This document shows, one piece after another, positions 17,151-24,697 of a DNA stretch of 64,000 nucleotides (position 1 is the stretch's first letter; every line of letters starts with the position of its first letter). The notes under the pieces were generated by a model. The model saw only the letters and a program-made list of their open reading frames with translations. It had not been told where the DNA came from and did not search any database. The stretch covers positions 170,054 through 234,053 of the forward strand of contig NZ_KZ626841.1 in assembly GCF_002911015.1 (NCBI RefSeq), in the 5' to 3' direction. The DNA comes from Streptomyces populi. GTDB taxonomy: Bacteria; Actinomycetota; Actinomycetes; Streptomycetales; Streptomycetaceae. Made by a program: the position numbers and the translations under genes.

Positions 17151-18893
17151 TCACTTCTCCCGGGAGGGCAGCAGGACGGTCAGCGCGCCGGGCTCGACCT
17201 CGGCGGTGAGGCGCCGGCCGGGGCCCACCGGGTCCCCGTCGAGTTCCCGGGACTGAGGCGTGTCGAAGACGAGTTCGGCGCGCCGGAAGGTGAAGAACTC
17301 CACGGGGACCTCGTCGTGGTCCTCTCCCTCCGCCGCGAGGGTGCGCACGGTGGACGGCCGTGGCGGCGTGGCGCGTCCGCGCAGCAGCGTCCGCACCGCT
17401 CGCAGCCAGCCGCCCGGTCCGCGCGGGTCGAGGACCAGGAGGTCGAGCAGCCCGTCGTCGGGACGGGCGGCGGGCAGCAGGGTGACTCCGCCCTGCACGG
17501 CCGCGACGTTGGCGACGAGCACCATGCGGGCCGTGCGGCGGAAGGCCGGGGATCCGTCCAGCCGGATCGTCACCCGCATGCGGGGCGTGCGCAGGGTCCC
17601 GATCCCGGCCAGCGCGTAGGCCGGCCAGCCGAGGGCGGCCTTCGCACGGGGATCGGTGTGCTCCATCATCGCGGCGTCGAGACCGGCCCCGGCCATCGCG
17701 GTGAACCGGGTGGCCTTCAGGCCGTCGCCCTCGACGGCCGCGAGGTCGAGCCGGTGCGGACCGCCGCCCAGCGCGGCCTCGAGCGCGGCGACGGGGGAGA
17801 GCGGCAGACCGAGGTTGCGGGCCAGCAGATTGCCGGTGCCGCAGGGGACCACGGCCAGGGGGACCCCGCTCCCGGCCAGGACGTCGGCGACCGTGCGGAC
17901 CGTTCCGTCCCCACCGCAGACCACGACGAGTGCCGCGCCCTCGCGGACCGCGCGGGCCGCCTGTCCCGCCCCGGGGTCCTCCGCGGTGGTCTCCAGGAAC
18001 ACGGGTTCGCGGTGGCCGTGCCGTTCGAGGGTCCGCCGCAGCTCGTGGCGCTCGGACTCGTCGGTCACCGTGGGGTTCAGGATCACGGTGGTCGTACCGG
18101 GCGGACGCTCGTCGGCGGTCCGGCCCGCGGGTGCGCCGTCCGTGGACGGGGCGGCGGCCACGGACCGGTCGACCAGCAGGGCGCGCCCCACGATCAGCAG
18201 GGACAGCCCGCCGTTGACGAGGCCGCCCAGGACGTCCGTGGGGTGGTGCATGCCCCGGTAGAGCCGGGCGAGGCCCACGAGCAGCGGCAGGAGCAGCAGC
18301 AGCCCGGCCACGACCCTGCGCCACGGCCCGCGGATCCGGGACAGCGCGAGAACCGCCAGACCCGCGTAGACCGCGGTGGCCGCCCCGGTGTGTCCGGAGG
18401 TGTAGCTCGACGTGGGCGGTGACGCGTCGAGGCGGTCCACGTCCGGCCGGTGCCGGTCCACCGACTCGGTGATCGCCAGGAAGACCAGCGACTGGAGCGA
18501 CACGGCGACGGCGAGGAAGACCGCCTGACGCCACATCGGGAGGCGGGGTACCAGGAGCAGGCCCAGGCAGGCCAGCAGCGTGACGGTGATGACCGTGAGG
18601 GTGTTGCCGGCCTCCGAGGCGACGGAGGACAGCGTGGTGAGGGCGCCGGTCCGGGCCTGTTCGAGGCCCTCGTTCACGGTGTCCTCGGCCGTCAGCGGCC
18701 ACAGTCCGCGGGCGGGACCGGTGATCAGGAGTCCGAGGCCCACCATCGACGCCGCCTGGCACGCGGTCAGCGCGGCGATACGGGCGGCGGTCCGGCCGGT
18801 GCCCCGGGGCAGTGCGAACGAGCGGGCGGAGCCCGTGGCTTCGGTCCGGCTGCCGGACATTCCGGCGGCTCCGTCCGGTACGGCGGTCGGCAT
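17151..18893 (-). CDS. PAP2 phosphatase - diacylglycerol/sphingosine kinase-like fusion
   Basis: The 580-residue protein joins two lipid enzymes. The N-terminal half (about residues 30-230) has PAP2 helices with RHRP, SSYTSGHTGAA and HHPTDVLGG. The C-terminal half (about 270-580) is a DAGK catalytic domain with VVVCGGDGTVRTVADVLAGSG and VVPCGTGNLLARNLG, the ATP-binding signatures. One chain could therefore both remove and add lipid phosphate. It begins at ATG 18893 after GGGAG and heads the operon with YihY and a second PAP2 gene. Substrates might be phosphatidate and diacylglycerol or polyprenyl lipids. This fusion architecture is known in actinomycetes. Confidence 0.93.
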   Translation of the reverse strand: MPTAVPDGAAGMSGSRTEATGSARSFALPRGTGRTAARIAALTACQAASMVGLGLLITGPARGLWPLTAEDTVNEGLEQARTGALTTLSSVASEAGNTLTVITVTLLACLGLLLVPRLPMWRQAVFLAVAVSLQSLVFLAITESVDRHRPDVDRLDASPPTSSYTSGHTGAATAVYAGLAVLALSRIRGPWRRVVAGLLLLLPLLVGLARLYRGMHHPTDVLGGLVNGGLSLLIVGRALLVDRSVAAAPSTDGAPAGRTADERPPGTTTVILNPTVTDESERHELRRTLERHGHREPVFLETTAEDPGAGQAARAVREGAALVVVCGGDGTVRTVADVLAGSGVPLAVVPCGTGNLLARNLGLPLSPVAALEAALGGGPHRLDLAAVEGDGLKATRFTAMAGAGLDAAMMEHTDPRAKAALGWPAYALAGIGTLRTPRMRVTIRLDGSPAFRRTARMVLVANVAAVQGGVTLLPAARPDDGLLDLLVLDPRGPGGWLRAVRTLLRGRATPPRPSTVRTLAAEGEDHDEVPVEFFTFRRAELVFDTPQSRELDGDPVGPGRRLTAEVEPGALTVLLPSREK

Positions 18894-19013
18894 GGAGGGC
18901 TCCCAGGGGCAGCGCGGTGCGTCCGGATTCCGCCCGGGACGCGCTTCCTCCCGGGTCCATCGCCGTCTGCCCCGGATCGTCCGGGACAGGCGTGTCCCGG
19001 CGCGGAACCGGAT

Positions 19014-19057
19014 CCGCCCCGGGCGGAGCGATCACCTGATCGCTCCGCCCGGGGCGG
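19014..19057 (-). terminator. Very strong hairpin terminator
   Basis: A 20-bp perfect stem (19014-19033 with 19038-19057) closes a 4-base loop. It lies 65 bases after the stop of the lamin-tail gene on the minus strand and would insulate the downstream lipid operon promoter. Confidence 0.9.
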
Positions 19058-19121
19058 TCGTTTCCGGTGGACGGTGCCCGGCGGCCGGACGACGGCCGGT
19101 CGGCGGGCACCGGCGCCCCGC

Positions 19122-19619
19122 TCAGCCGTGGTACGAGATGTAGCCGTTGCCGTCGCGGTCGTTGGCCGACTTGGTGTACGAGTGGACGTCGGCGCGGGCG
19201 CCGGACGACTTGTACAGGTAGATGCTGTCCTTGTCGTTGTTCCAGATGAAGTTGCAGTTCTGGCGGTAGACGACGTTGCGGGCGTCCGAGTCGGTGCCGT
19301 GGCCGCCGCGGAGCTTGATGGAGTCCCCGGGCTCCAGGTAGTGGTTCGCCGGGAAGGTGAACTTGTTGCCCGTGGCGTCCTTGACGACGTAACCCTTCAG
19401 GTTGACGGTCGTGCTCGACGAGTAGTTCTTGATCACCAGGTACTCGTCCTTGGAGTTGCCGCTGGAGCAGCTGTTGGAGTCCCGGCCGGGCGCGTCGTAC
19501 TGGACGCCCTTGATCTTCAGCGCGGACGAATACTCCGCGGCCTGGGCCGGGGCCGTGGCGATGGCGGCGAGCGTGCCGGCAGCGGCGGCGGTGACGGCCA
19601 GGGCATGACGGATACGCAT
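19122..19619 (-). CDS. Secreted lamin-tail domain (LTD) protein
   Basis: The 165-residue protein has a Sec signal peptide (MRIRHALAVTAAAAGTLAAI, cleavage likely after APAQA near residue 27). The mature part is a lamin tail-like beta sandwich: SALKIKGVQYDAPG, DEYLVIKNYSSSTTVNLKGYVVKDATGNKFTFP and LEPGDSIKLRGGHGTD. Two Cys residues, in SNSCSSG and RQNCNFIW, could form a disulfide. Such small extracellular domains probably bind surfaces or nucleic acid; the exact role is unknown. ATG 19619 has a GGGGGAT site. The gene is monocistronic and ends in a very strong terminator. Confidence 0.88.
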   Translation of the reverse strand: MRIRHALAVTAAAAGTLAAIATAPAQAAEYSSALKIKGVQYDAPGRDSNSCSSGNSKDEYLVIKNYSSSTTVNLKGYVVKDATGNKFTFPANHYLEPGDSIKLRGGHGTDSDARNVVYRQNCNFIWNNDKDSIYLYKSSGARADVHSYTKSANDRDGNGYISYHG

Positions 19620-19816
19620 GAGGAATCCCCCCTCGGTGGTGCGAATGGAGCTCCAGGAGCATACCGATGATGTGATCAACGGATGGCGGGGATGTGGAGA
19701 ACGCGTGCACACCTTCCGGTCGCGCGTGTTCCGCGCGGCCCCCGCGGACGGGCCCGCCGGTCTGCCGCGGGACCGGCCCTCGCGGCCCCGACCTGCTGTG
19801 ACTTCGCCCACCTCCT

Positions 19817-19830
19817 CTTGTCCCGACAAG
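19817..19830. promoter_or_regulatory. Palindrome in the divergent LTD/DUF6400 promoter gap
   Basis: CTTGTC-CC-GACAAG (19817-19830) is a perfect 6+2+6 dyad 25 bases before the DUF6400 start. A half-site ACCTAAG follows at 19839-19845. The binding protein is unknown. Confidence 0.45.
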
Positions 19831-19854
19831 AAAGGCATACCTAAGTTCTCTCCC

Positions 19855-20169
19855 ATGGCCCCACAAAATCCCCCGCTCCCGCACGGCCCCGGCGAGGCCG
19901 GAGCATCGCGCCCGACGGGTGCCGGCCGGCCGGACGCCCCCGAGCTGTTCGAGTTCGCCGTCGACCTCACCGCCCAGGAGGTCCTGCGGCAGGCCCAGGT
20001 CCTGGCCGTCCTCGGTCCCGACTGGGACCCGGTGGAGGTGATGCGCCAGGAGGAGGCCGCGTACGCGCTCCTGTACTCCGGCCTCGACGCCGGACAGCAG
20101 CGCGTGTACGACGACCTCGTCGCGGCCGGCGTGCTTCCCCGCCGTGGAGACGGCCGTGCTGCCGCTTGA
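19855..20169 (+). CDS. DUF6400-like small protein
   Basis: The 104-residue acidic protein has a low-complexity N-terminus followed by a conserved-looking core: FAVDLTAQEVLRQAQVLAVLGPDWDPVEVMRQEEAAYALLYSGLDAGQQRVYDDLVAAGVLPRR. I recall this as the DUF6400 family of Streptomyces, with unknown function. It is helical and contains no catalytic motif. The start ATG 19855 has no clear ribosome site; AAAGG lies too far upstream, so a leaderless or weak start is possible. Its 3' end overlaps the next gene by 26 bases, which implies a two-gene operon. Confidence 0.7.
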   Translation: MAPQNPPLPHGPGEAGASRPTGAGRPDAPELFEFAVDLTAQEVLRQAQVLAVLGPDWDPVEVMRQEEAAYALLYSGLDAGQQRVYDDLVAAGVLPRRGDGRAAA

Positions 20170-20407
20170 CCCGCAGGCGGACATCGGGCGGCGCGCCTGG
20201 GTGAGGTGTCCGAACTGCGCCGACAGCCACGGGTGCGCCTCCTGTGAGCAGCGGCGGTCGTGCTCCGACCACTGGCGCTACCTGCTCTCCACCACCGGGA
20301 GCCTGCTCCATCTGCAGTGCCCGTCGTGCACCCACGTATGGGTCCACGAGACCGGATTCGGCGCCACCCGCTCCTTCTGGGAGCGCGTCAGGGGTGGCCG
20401 CTCCTGA
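20144..20407 (+). CDS. Small Cys-rich zinc-ribbon-like protein
   Basis: The 87-residue protein starts at GTG 20144, within the end of the DUF6400 gene in another frame. It contains CPNC, CASC, a further Cys in RRSC followed by HWRYLL, and CPSCTHVW, in all seven Cys plus His residues that could hold one or two zinc ions. The spacing resembles a zinc ribbon. No enzyme motif is present. Together with the DUF6400 gene it may form a small conserved Streptomyces operon; the function is unknown. Confidence 0.7.
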   Translation: METAVLPLDPQADIGRRAWVRCPNCADSHGCASCEQRRSCSDHWRYLLSTTGSLLHLQCPSCTHVWVHETGFGATRSFWERVRGGRS

Positions 20408-20691
20408 CGCCGCCCGGCGGGCGGGCGCCGTGGAACAAATCTTTGCCCACCCCAAAGGGTCCGCACGTCAGGCCGGGGTTATCCTCAGGGCCCCAGGCGG
20501 GTCGAACTCGTCCGACGCGCCGCTGTGGGAAGATCGCAACCCCGCGCGACAGCAGTCCGGGCCCGCGCACGCCATCGCTCGTAGATTCGAGGACGCTCGC
20601 GGCCCACCGGTGGATGACGGACCGGCCCGCGCGGGTAAAGAAACTCCATGCGCATCAGCGCGAACATCCCACTGCCGAAGGACTGCCGGTC

Positions 20692-21300
20692 TTGGACCTC
20701 CCACACTCAGAATCTGCTGCCTCGCGGCGTCCCGGACGCACGTGGACCGTCCGCATCTCCGGCCACAGCGACCGCACCGCGTCGGTCACGTGCTCCTCTC
20801 CCTGCGCCATGCCGCCGCGGTCCCGTGACCTCGCCGCGCTGCGCCGCTTCGCCGAAGCCCATGTCGGGGCGCACGCCCGCGCGGCCACCGTGCACGCGGA
20901 CGCCGCCTGCGCCTGCCGGCAGACGCAGTGCGCCTCCCACGAGGGCAGCCAGGTGCACTGCATGGGCAGTGTGCTGCTGGTGCTGCGCCATGATCCGGCC
21001 ATTGCCCAGGTGTGGACCCTGAAGGAAGTCTGCGCCGCCTGCGCCCCGTTGATGACGCACACCCGCGTCGTGGGCCGTGCGGTGCCCCGCACCCGTACGC
21101 CGTCCGCGCCCTCCGCTCCGACGGCCGCCACCGGTGCCCCCGCGGCCGCTCCCGCGGTTCCCGGCGGATTCAGCGCCCCGAGCGGGCCCGGTTTCAACAG
21201 CGGGGACGCGCCCCCGGCACCGTCACGTCGCCGCGCCGGCGGTCGTGGCCGCACCCAGTCCCGGCAGGGCCGACGGGACCAGGGCAGATCTCGCGGCTGA
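20692..21300 (+). CDS. Hypothetical Cys/His-containing protein
   Basis: The core reads RTWTVRISGHSDRTASVTC, then RSRDLAALRRFAEAHVGAHARAATVHADAACACRQTQCASH and VLLVLRHDPAIAQVWTLKEVCAACAPLM. Several CxC/CxxC pairs and His residues suggest a metal site. The tail from about residue 125 is Ala/Pro/Gly-rich, ending in a basic RRRAGGRGRTQSRQGRRDQ patch. The start is uncertain: TTG 20692 has AAGGA nine bases upstream and gives 202 residues, while an in-frame ATG at 20614 has no ribosome site. I do not recognise a function. The sequence resembles the previous gene only in having Cys pairs. Confidence 0.6.
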   Translation: MDLPHSESAASRRPGRTWTVRISGHSDRTASVTCSSPCAMPPRSRDLAALRRFAEAHVGAHARAATVHADAACACRQTQCASHEGSQVHCMGSVLLVLRHDPAIAQVWTLKEVCAACAPLMTHTRVVGRAVPRTRTPSAPSAPTAATGAPAAAPAVPGGFSAPSGPGFNSGDAPPAPSRRRAGGRGRTQSRQGRRDQGRSRG

Positions 21301-21778
21301 CCGTGCCCGCACGGCCGTTCGCGGCCCTGCCCGCACCCGGTCGACCCGCGGTTCCGTCCACGCCCGCCCGGCCGCGGACCTGCCCGTATCGTCCCGGCCG
21401 TGAACCCGGCCCGTAGACCACGGCCCCGACGGCCGACCGGCCACGGTCCGGCGCGGTCGGCCGCGCTCCCGTCGTGGCCGGCTCCGCCCATGGCCCCGCC
21501 GGTCACCCTCCGGCCGCCGTGGAGCGCCGTCGTCCGGGTTGTCCCGTCACGTATCCTGCCGCGCGTCCGTCCACGGCGAGCCGGTGACGCGCGCGCCGCG
21601 CCGAAGGCGGGCGCAAGACCCGGGCGGGGGCATTTCGGTGAACAACACCGGTTCGGTTGAGGCTTCATCATCGACTGAAAGCCGTTGCATGCCTTTGCGC
21701 AATTCTTGCAGGCGTTGCAGGGTGGCACCGCGCCGCGGCTCCACGGCCGCCGCTTCCGCCGACATGAAGGACGCCACC
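21301..21778. other. Long gap before the amylase inhibitor gene
   Basis: The first 300 bases are very GC-rich, with many CGGCC repeats and no credible gene. From about 21650 composition becomes balanced, and a block of phased TTGCR motifs lies at 21685-21719 (listed separately). This end is the promoter and leader of the inhibitor gene. Confidence 0.45.
21685..21719 (+). promoter_or_regulatory. Phased TTGCR repeats upstream of the amylase inhibitor
   Basis: TTGCA/TTGCG occurs at 21685, 21695, 21706 and 21715, that is at spacings of 10, 11 and 9 bases, close to one helical turn. The second copy forms the dyad TTGCGCAA (21695-21702). This resembles my memory of TTGCA-type repeats at Streptomyces amylase promoters under a MalR-type repressor; I have not verified that. 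Confidence 0.45.
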
Positions 21779-22150
21779 ATGTTCACCACCAGCCGCTCCG
21801 TACGTCCGCGCGCGCTCAGGACGGCTCTGGGGCTGTCCGTCGCGGTTCTGGGCCTGCTGGGGGCGGCCGGAGCGCCCGCCGCCGCGCGGGACGCCGGTCG
21901 GGGCGCCCCCGTCGGCGATGTCGTCGACCCGGCCCCCGTTCCGGACTGCGTCCACTACTACAGCGACTGGCGCTACACGACCGTCGTCAACGACTGCGAC
22001 GCCACCGTGGACGTCACCGTCCGGTACACCGACGGTCAGGGCGCCCCTTGCCGCACCCTGCTTCCCCGGGCGATCGCCACCTTCGCCGGCTACGGCCCCC
22101 AGCTCAACTACGTCACCGGCCTGAGCGCCTGCACGCCGTCGAGCGTGTGA
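21779..22150 (+). CDS. Secreted alpha-amylase inhibitor, tendamistat family
   Basis: The 123-residue precursor has a signal peptide (hydrophobic LGLSVAVLGLLGAAGAPAAA, cleavage near residue 32). The mature domain follows the tendamistat pattern: PAPVPDCVHYYSDWRYTTVVNDCDATVDVTVRY, then GAPCRTLLPRAIATFAGYG and SACT. The four Cys match the two tendamistat disulfides, and the Trp-Arg-Tyr triad that enters the amylase active site is intact. It should bind animal-type alpha-amylases tightly. ATG 21779 is chosen because AAGGA lies seven bases before it; ATG 21764 is the alternative. There is no amylase gene in this window. Confidence 0.88.
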   Translation: MFTTSRSVRPRALRTALGLSVAVLGLLGAAGAPAAARDAGRGAPVGDVVDPAPVPDCVHYYSDWRYTTVVNDCDATVDVTVRYTDGQGAPCRTLLPRAIATFAGYGPQLNYVTGLSACTPSSV

Positions 22151-22231
22151 GACCGCCGGGCGGCCGGGTTCCTCCTCGCCCGGTCCGCCCGGTCTCCCCG
22201 CCTCCCGCGTCCTCGCGCCGCCGCGGTGACG

Positions 22232-22912
22232 TCACGGGCAGTGGTACGTGAGCTCCGCCGAGACGGTGCGGCGCACGGGGGAGAGCAGGCGCAGCTCGGC
22301 GCGCGCCTCGTAGCGGCCCTCGCCCTGGAACGTCCACAACAGGTGCAGCTTCGCCTGTTTCTGATTGCGCGTCAGATCCTCGCGCAGCACCTTCGAGGAG
22401 GTGCCGTCGCTGCGGACCCAGCGGTACGTGAGCTCGCCGGGCCTGCCGTTGGTGGTGACCGTGCCCGTGATGTCGGCGGTCTCGTCGCACCCCGGGGAGG
22501 GGGACGCGGCGGAGACCGTGACGTTGTCCACGCCGAGGGACGGCGCGGAACGGTGCCACAGGAGAAGGGCGACGACGGCCAGCAGCACCACGGCCGGGAG
22601 CGCGTGCCGGCGCCAGGTCCGGCGGCGTGCCGGAGCGGCCGGGGGAACGACGCCGACCCGGCGCACGGTGTCGGCGTTCACGCCGGGACCGAAGCGCAGC
22701 AGGGTGCCCTCGACCCGGTCGGGTGCGACGCCCTCGGCCATGGTGTCACCGGCACCGGCACCGGCACCCGACAGCTCGAGTGTCGCCGAACCGTCGGTGA
22801 GGGCGAGGGTGTCGGAGGAGTCCGGCCGCTGGATCCAGTGACTGGCCAGCACGGTCGCGCTGTAGTCGTCGTCGGGGGAGGAGGCGCCCGAGGCGCTCTG
22901 GTTCTGGTTCAT
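22232..22912 (-). CDS. Membrane partner protein of the adjacent Ser/Thr kinase
   Basis: The 226-residue protein has a cytoplasmic segment (residues 1-100, Ser/Thr/Asp-rich, with SSDTLALTDGSATLEL and EGTLLRFGPGV), one helix (about 103-120) and an extracytoplasmic domain (127-226). That domain matches the C-terminal domain of the kinase encoded just upstream: TVTTNG...LTYRWVRSDG and LLWTFQGEGRYEARAELRLLSPV against TVTTDG...ITVAWFTG and EHTFQGTGCYWGVRADTRPVS. Each ends in Cys. The start overlaps the kinase stop (ATGA). A receptor partner or phosphorylation target of the kinase is inferred; the cytoplasmic tail would be the accessible substrate. Confidence 0.75.
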   Translation of the reverse strand: MNQNQSASGASSPDDDYSATVLASHWIQRPDSSDTLALTDGSATLELSGAGAGAGDTMAEGVAPDRVEGTLLRFGPGVNADTVRRVGVVPPAAPARRRTWRRHALPAVVLLAVVALLLWHRSAPSLGVDNVTVSAASPSPGCDETADITGTVTTNGRPGELTYRWVRSDGTSSKVLREDLTRNQKQAKLHLLWTFQGEGRYEARAELRLLSPVRRTVSAELTYHCP

Positions 22913-24570
22913 CCGATCGAGCACCGCCGGGTGAGGAGCTGCTGCCAGGCGCCGCCGTCGGCGGACACCGGCCGGGTGTCGGCCCGCACGCCCCAGTAGC
23001 AGCCCGTGCCCTGGAACGTGTGCTCGAGGGCGATGGTGTACTGGGTCGCGCCGCTGCGCCGGTACGTCTCCGCCGCCCCGTCCTGGGTACCGGGCCGGCC
23101 GCTGACCTCACCGGTGAACCAGGCGACCGTGATGGTGACCGGTCCGGTCCCGTCGGTGGTGACGGTGGCGGTCGCGGCCGCCGTCGCCGTGCCCGTCTGC
23201 CGGAAACCGCTGAACGAGACGGACTTGACGCTGACGGTGGGGGTCGGAGTGGGGGTGGGCGACGGGGAAGCCGTGGTGGGCGGTTCGGCCGTCGGCGTGG
23301 CCGTCGCCGTCGGAGGCGCGACCGTGGGCGGCGCGGACGCACCGGTGGTCACGGACACCGACACGGTCGGCTGCGCCGTGGCGTCCGAGGCCGAAGCGGA
23401 CGGTGTGGGCGGAGCCGTCACGGACGACGAGGGGGACGGCGTGGGGGAGCCGGGGTCCGTCGTCGTGGGGCCGCCCTCACCGGTCGGCCGCGCGCTGGTG
23501 GTGGCCAGTGCCTCCGCGGCCCTGCGGGGTGTGCCGATGTCCGGGGCGCTCCGGTCGATGCCGTACGTCAGGAGGAGGGCCGCCACGAGCGCGGCCCCCG
23601 ACACGAGCAGCGAACGAAGACTCGGCCGCCAGGACCGGAGCCAGTCGGGTGCCCCGCCGAGGACCGTGTGTGCCGTGTCCGTGGCGTGGCGCGGCACGGA
23701 GGGGGCGGAGGGCAGCAGCAGGAGGCACAGGGCCACGAGCGCCGCGAGCTGCCGACGGCCGCGGTCCTCCCACTCCGGACCGTACGCGCCGCCGGCCGTC
23801 GCCTCGAGTTCCGCGACGAGGTCCTCGGCGTGGGCGGGCCGTTGTCCGGGCGTCTTGGCGAGGCCGCGCAGGACGAGGGAGCGGACCGGCTCGGGGACCT
23901 CGTCGGCGGGGATGACTCCGTCCACGTGCTGGAGGGCGAGTTCGGCCAGGTTCGCGCCGGTGTAGGGCTTGCGGCCGGTCAGGCACTCGAAGAACGTCGC
24001 GGTCGCGGCGTACACGTCGGCGGCCGGCGAGGCGGGGGCGCCGGTCCACTGCTCGGGAGCCATGTACGACGGGGTGCCCGCGATGCCGGCGGTGGTGCCG
24101 TCGGTGGCGGCGATCCCGAAGTCGACGAGCTTCGACGTGCCGTCGGCGCGGACGAGGACGTTCTCCGGTTTGTAGTCACGGTGGACCACGCCGAGGCGGT
24201 GGGCGTCGGCGAGGCCGAGCAGCGAGCCCTTGAGCAGCACGAGAGCGGCTTCCGGTTCGAGGGGGGCCTGCCGGCCGAGCAGGGTCCGCAGCGACACCCC
24301 GTCCACCAGCTCCATGACGATGGCCGCGCCCTCGGGTCCCTCCACGTACTCGTAGAGGCCGGCCACGTGGTCGCTGTGCAGCCCGCCGAGCAGTCGGGCC
24401 TCCGCCCGGAACTCCTGCACGAAGCCCGGGCGGGTGCGCAGCGCGTCACTGAGGTACTTGACCGCGACCGGGTGGCCGGTCTCCTCGTGAACGGCCAGCG
24501 CGACGCGTCCGCTCGCCCCCGAACCGAGCTCGCGGGACTCGGCGTAGCCCGGTACCGCCCATGTGCTCAT
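22909..24570 (-). CDS. Transmembrane Ser/Thr protein kinase (PASTA-less) with beta-sandwich sensor
   Basis: The 553-residue kinase has a full N-terminal catalytic domain (about residues 8-262): glycine loop LGSGASGRVALAV, Lys in VAVKYL, catalytic VVHRDYKPENVLV, DFGIA and MAPEQW. One or two hydrophobic segments follow (about 283-298 and 325-345), then a Pro/Thr/Ser-rich linker (about 365-440) and a C-terminal extracellular domain with a Cys pair. There are no PASTA repeats. ATG 24570 has GGGGAGG upstream. It overlaps the following partner gene by ATGA; the two share the extracellular domain, so they likely act as a unit sensing an external ligand. Confidence 0.92.
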   Translation of the reverse strand: MSTWAVPGYAESRELGSGASGRVALAVHEETGHPVAVKYLSDALRTRPGFVQEFRAEARLLGGLHSDHVAGLYEYVEGPEGAAIVMELVDGVSLRTLLGRQAPLEPEAALVLLKGSLLGLADAHRLGVVHRDYKPENVLVRADGTSKLVDFGIAATDGTTAGIAGTPSYMAPEQWTGAPASPAADVYAATATFFECLTGRKPYTGANLAELALQHVDGVIPADEVPEPVRSLVLRGLAKTPGQRPAHAEDLVAELEATAGGAYGPEWEDRGRRQLAALVALCLLLLPSAPSVPRHATDTAHTVLGGAPDWLRSWRPSLRSLLVSGAALVAALLLTYGIDRSAPDIGTPRRAAEALATTSARPTGEGGPTTTDPGSPTPSPSSSVTAPPTPSASASDATAQPTVSVSVTTGASAPPTVAPPTATATPTAEPPTTASPSPTPTPTPTVSVKSVSFSGFRQTGTATAAATATVTTDGTGPVTITVAWFTGEVSGRPGTQDGAAETYRRSGATQYTIALEHTFQGTGCYWGVRADTRPVSADGGAWQQLLTRRCSIG

Positions 24571-24697
24571 GACCCATGCCTCCCCGAGACGTGGGGCGCG
24601 CGGGGCATTCCGGTCCCCGCGCGCTCCAGTCGTGTGCTGAGACACGATCGGGGCCGCTTCGGTTGCAGGAGGCGCGGAACGGATCGCCGGGCGTTCG

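Noticed and set aside
19831..19846. Possible iron-box-like ACCTAAG element before the DUF6400 gene
   Set aside because: Only one half of the expected 19-bp dyad is present; too weak to call.
20648..21022. ATG 20648 frame (MRISANIPLPKDC...) and a possible frameshift into the 20692 gene
   Set aside because: The frame soon becomes Arg/Pro-rich, and the neighbouring frame can start on its own at TTG 20692, so a frameshift is not needed.
22149..22197. Hairpin between the amylase inhibitor and the kinase partner gene
   Set aside because: Arms GAGACCG.../...CGGTCTC pair at the ends but contain bulges; probably a terminator, but too imperfect to list as a feature.
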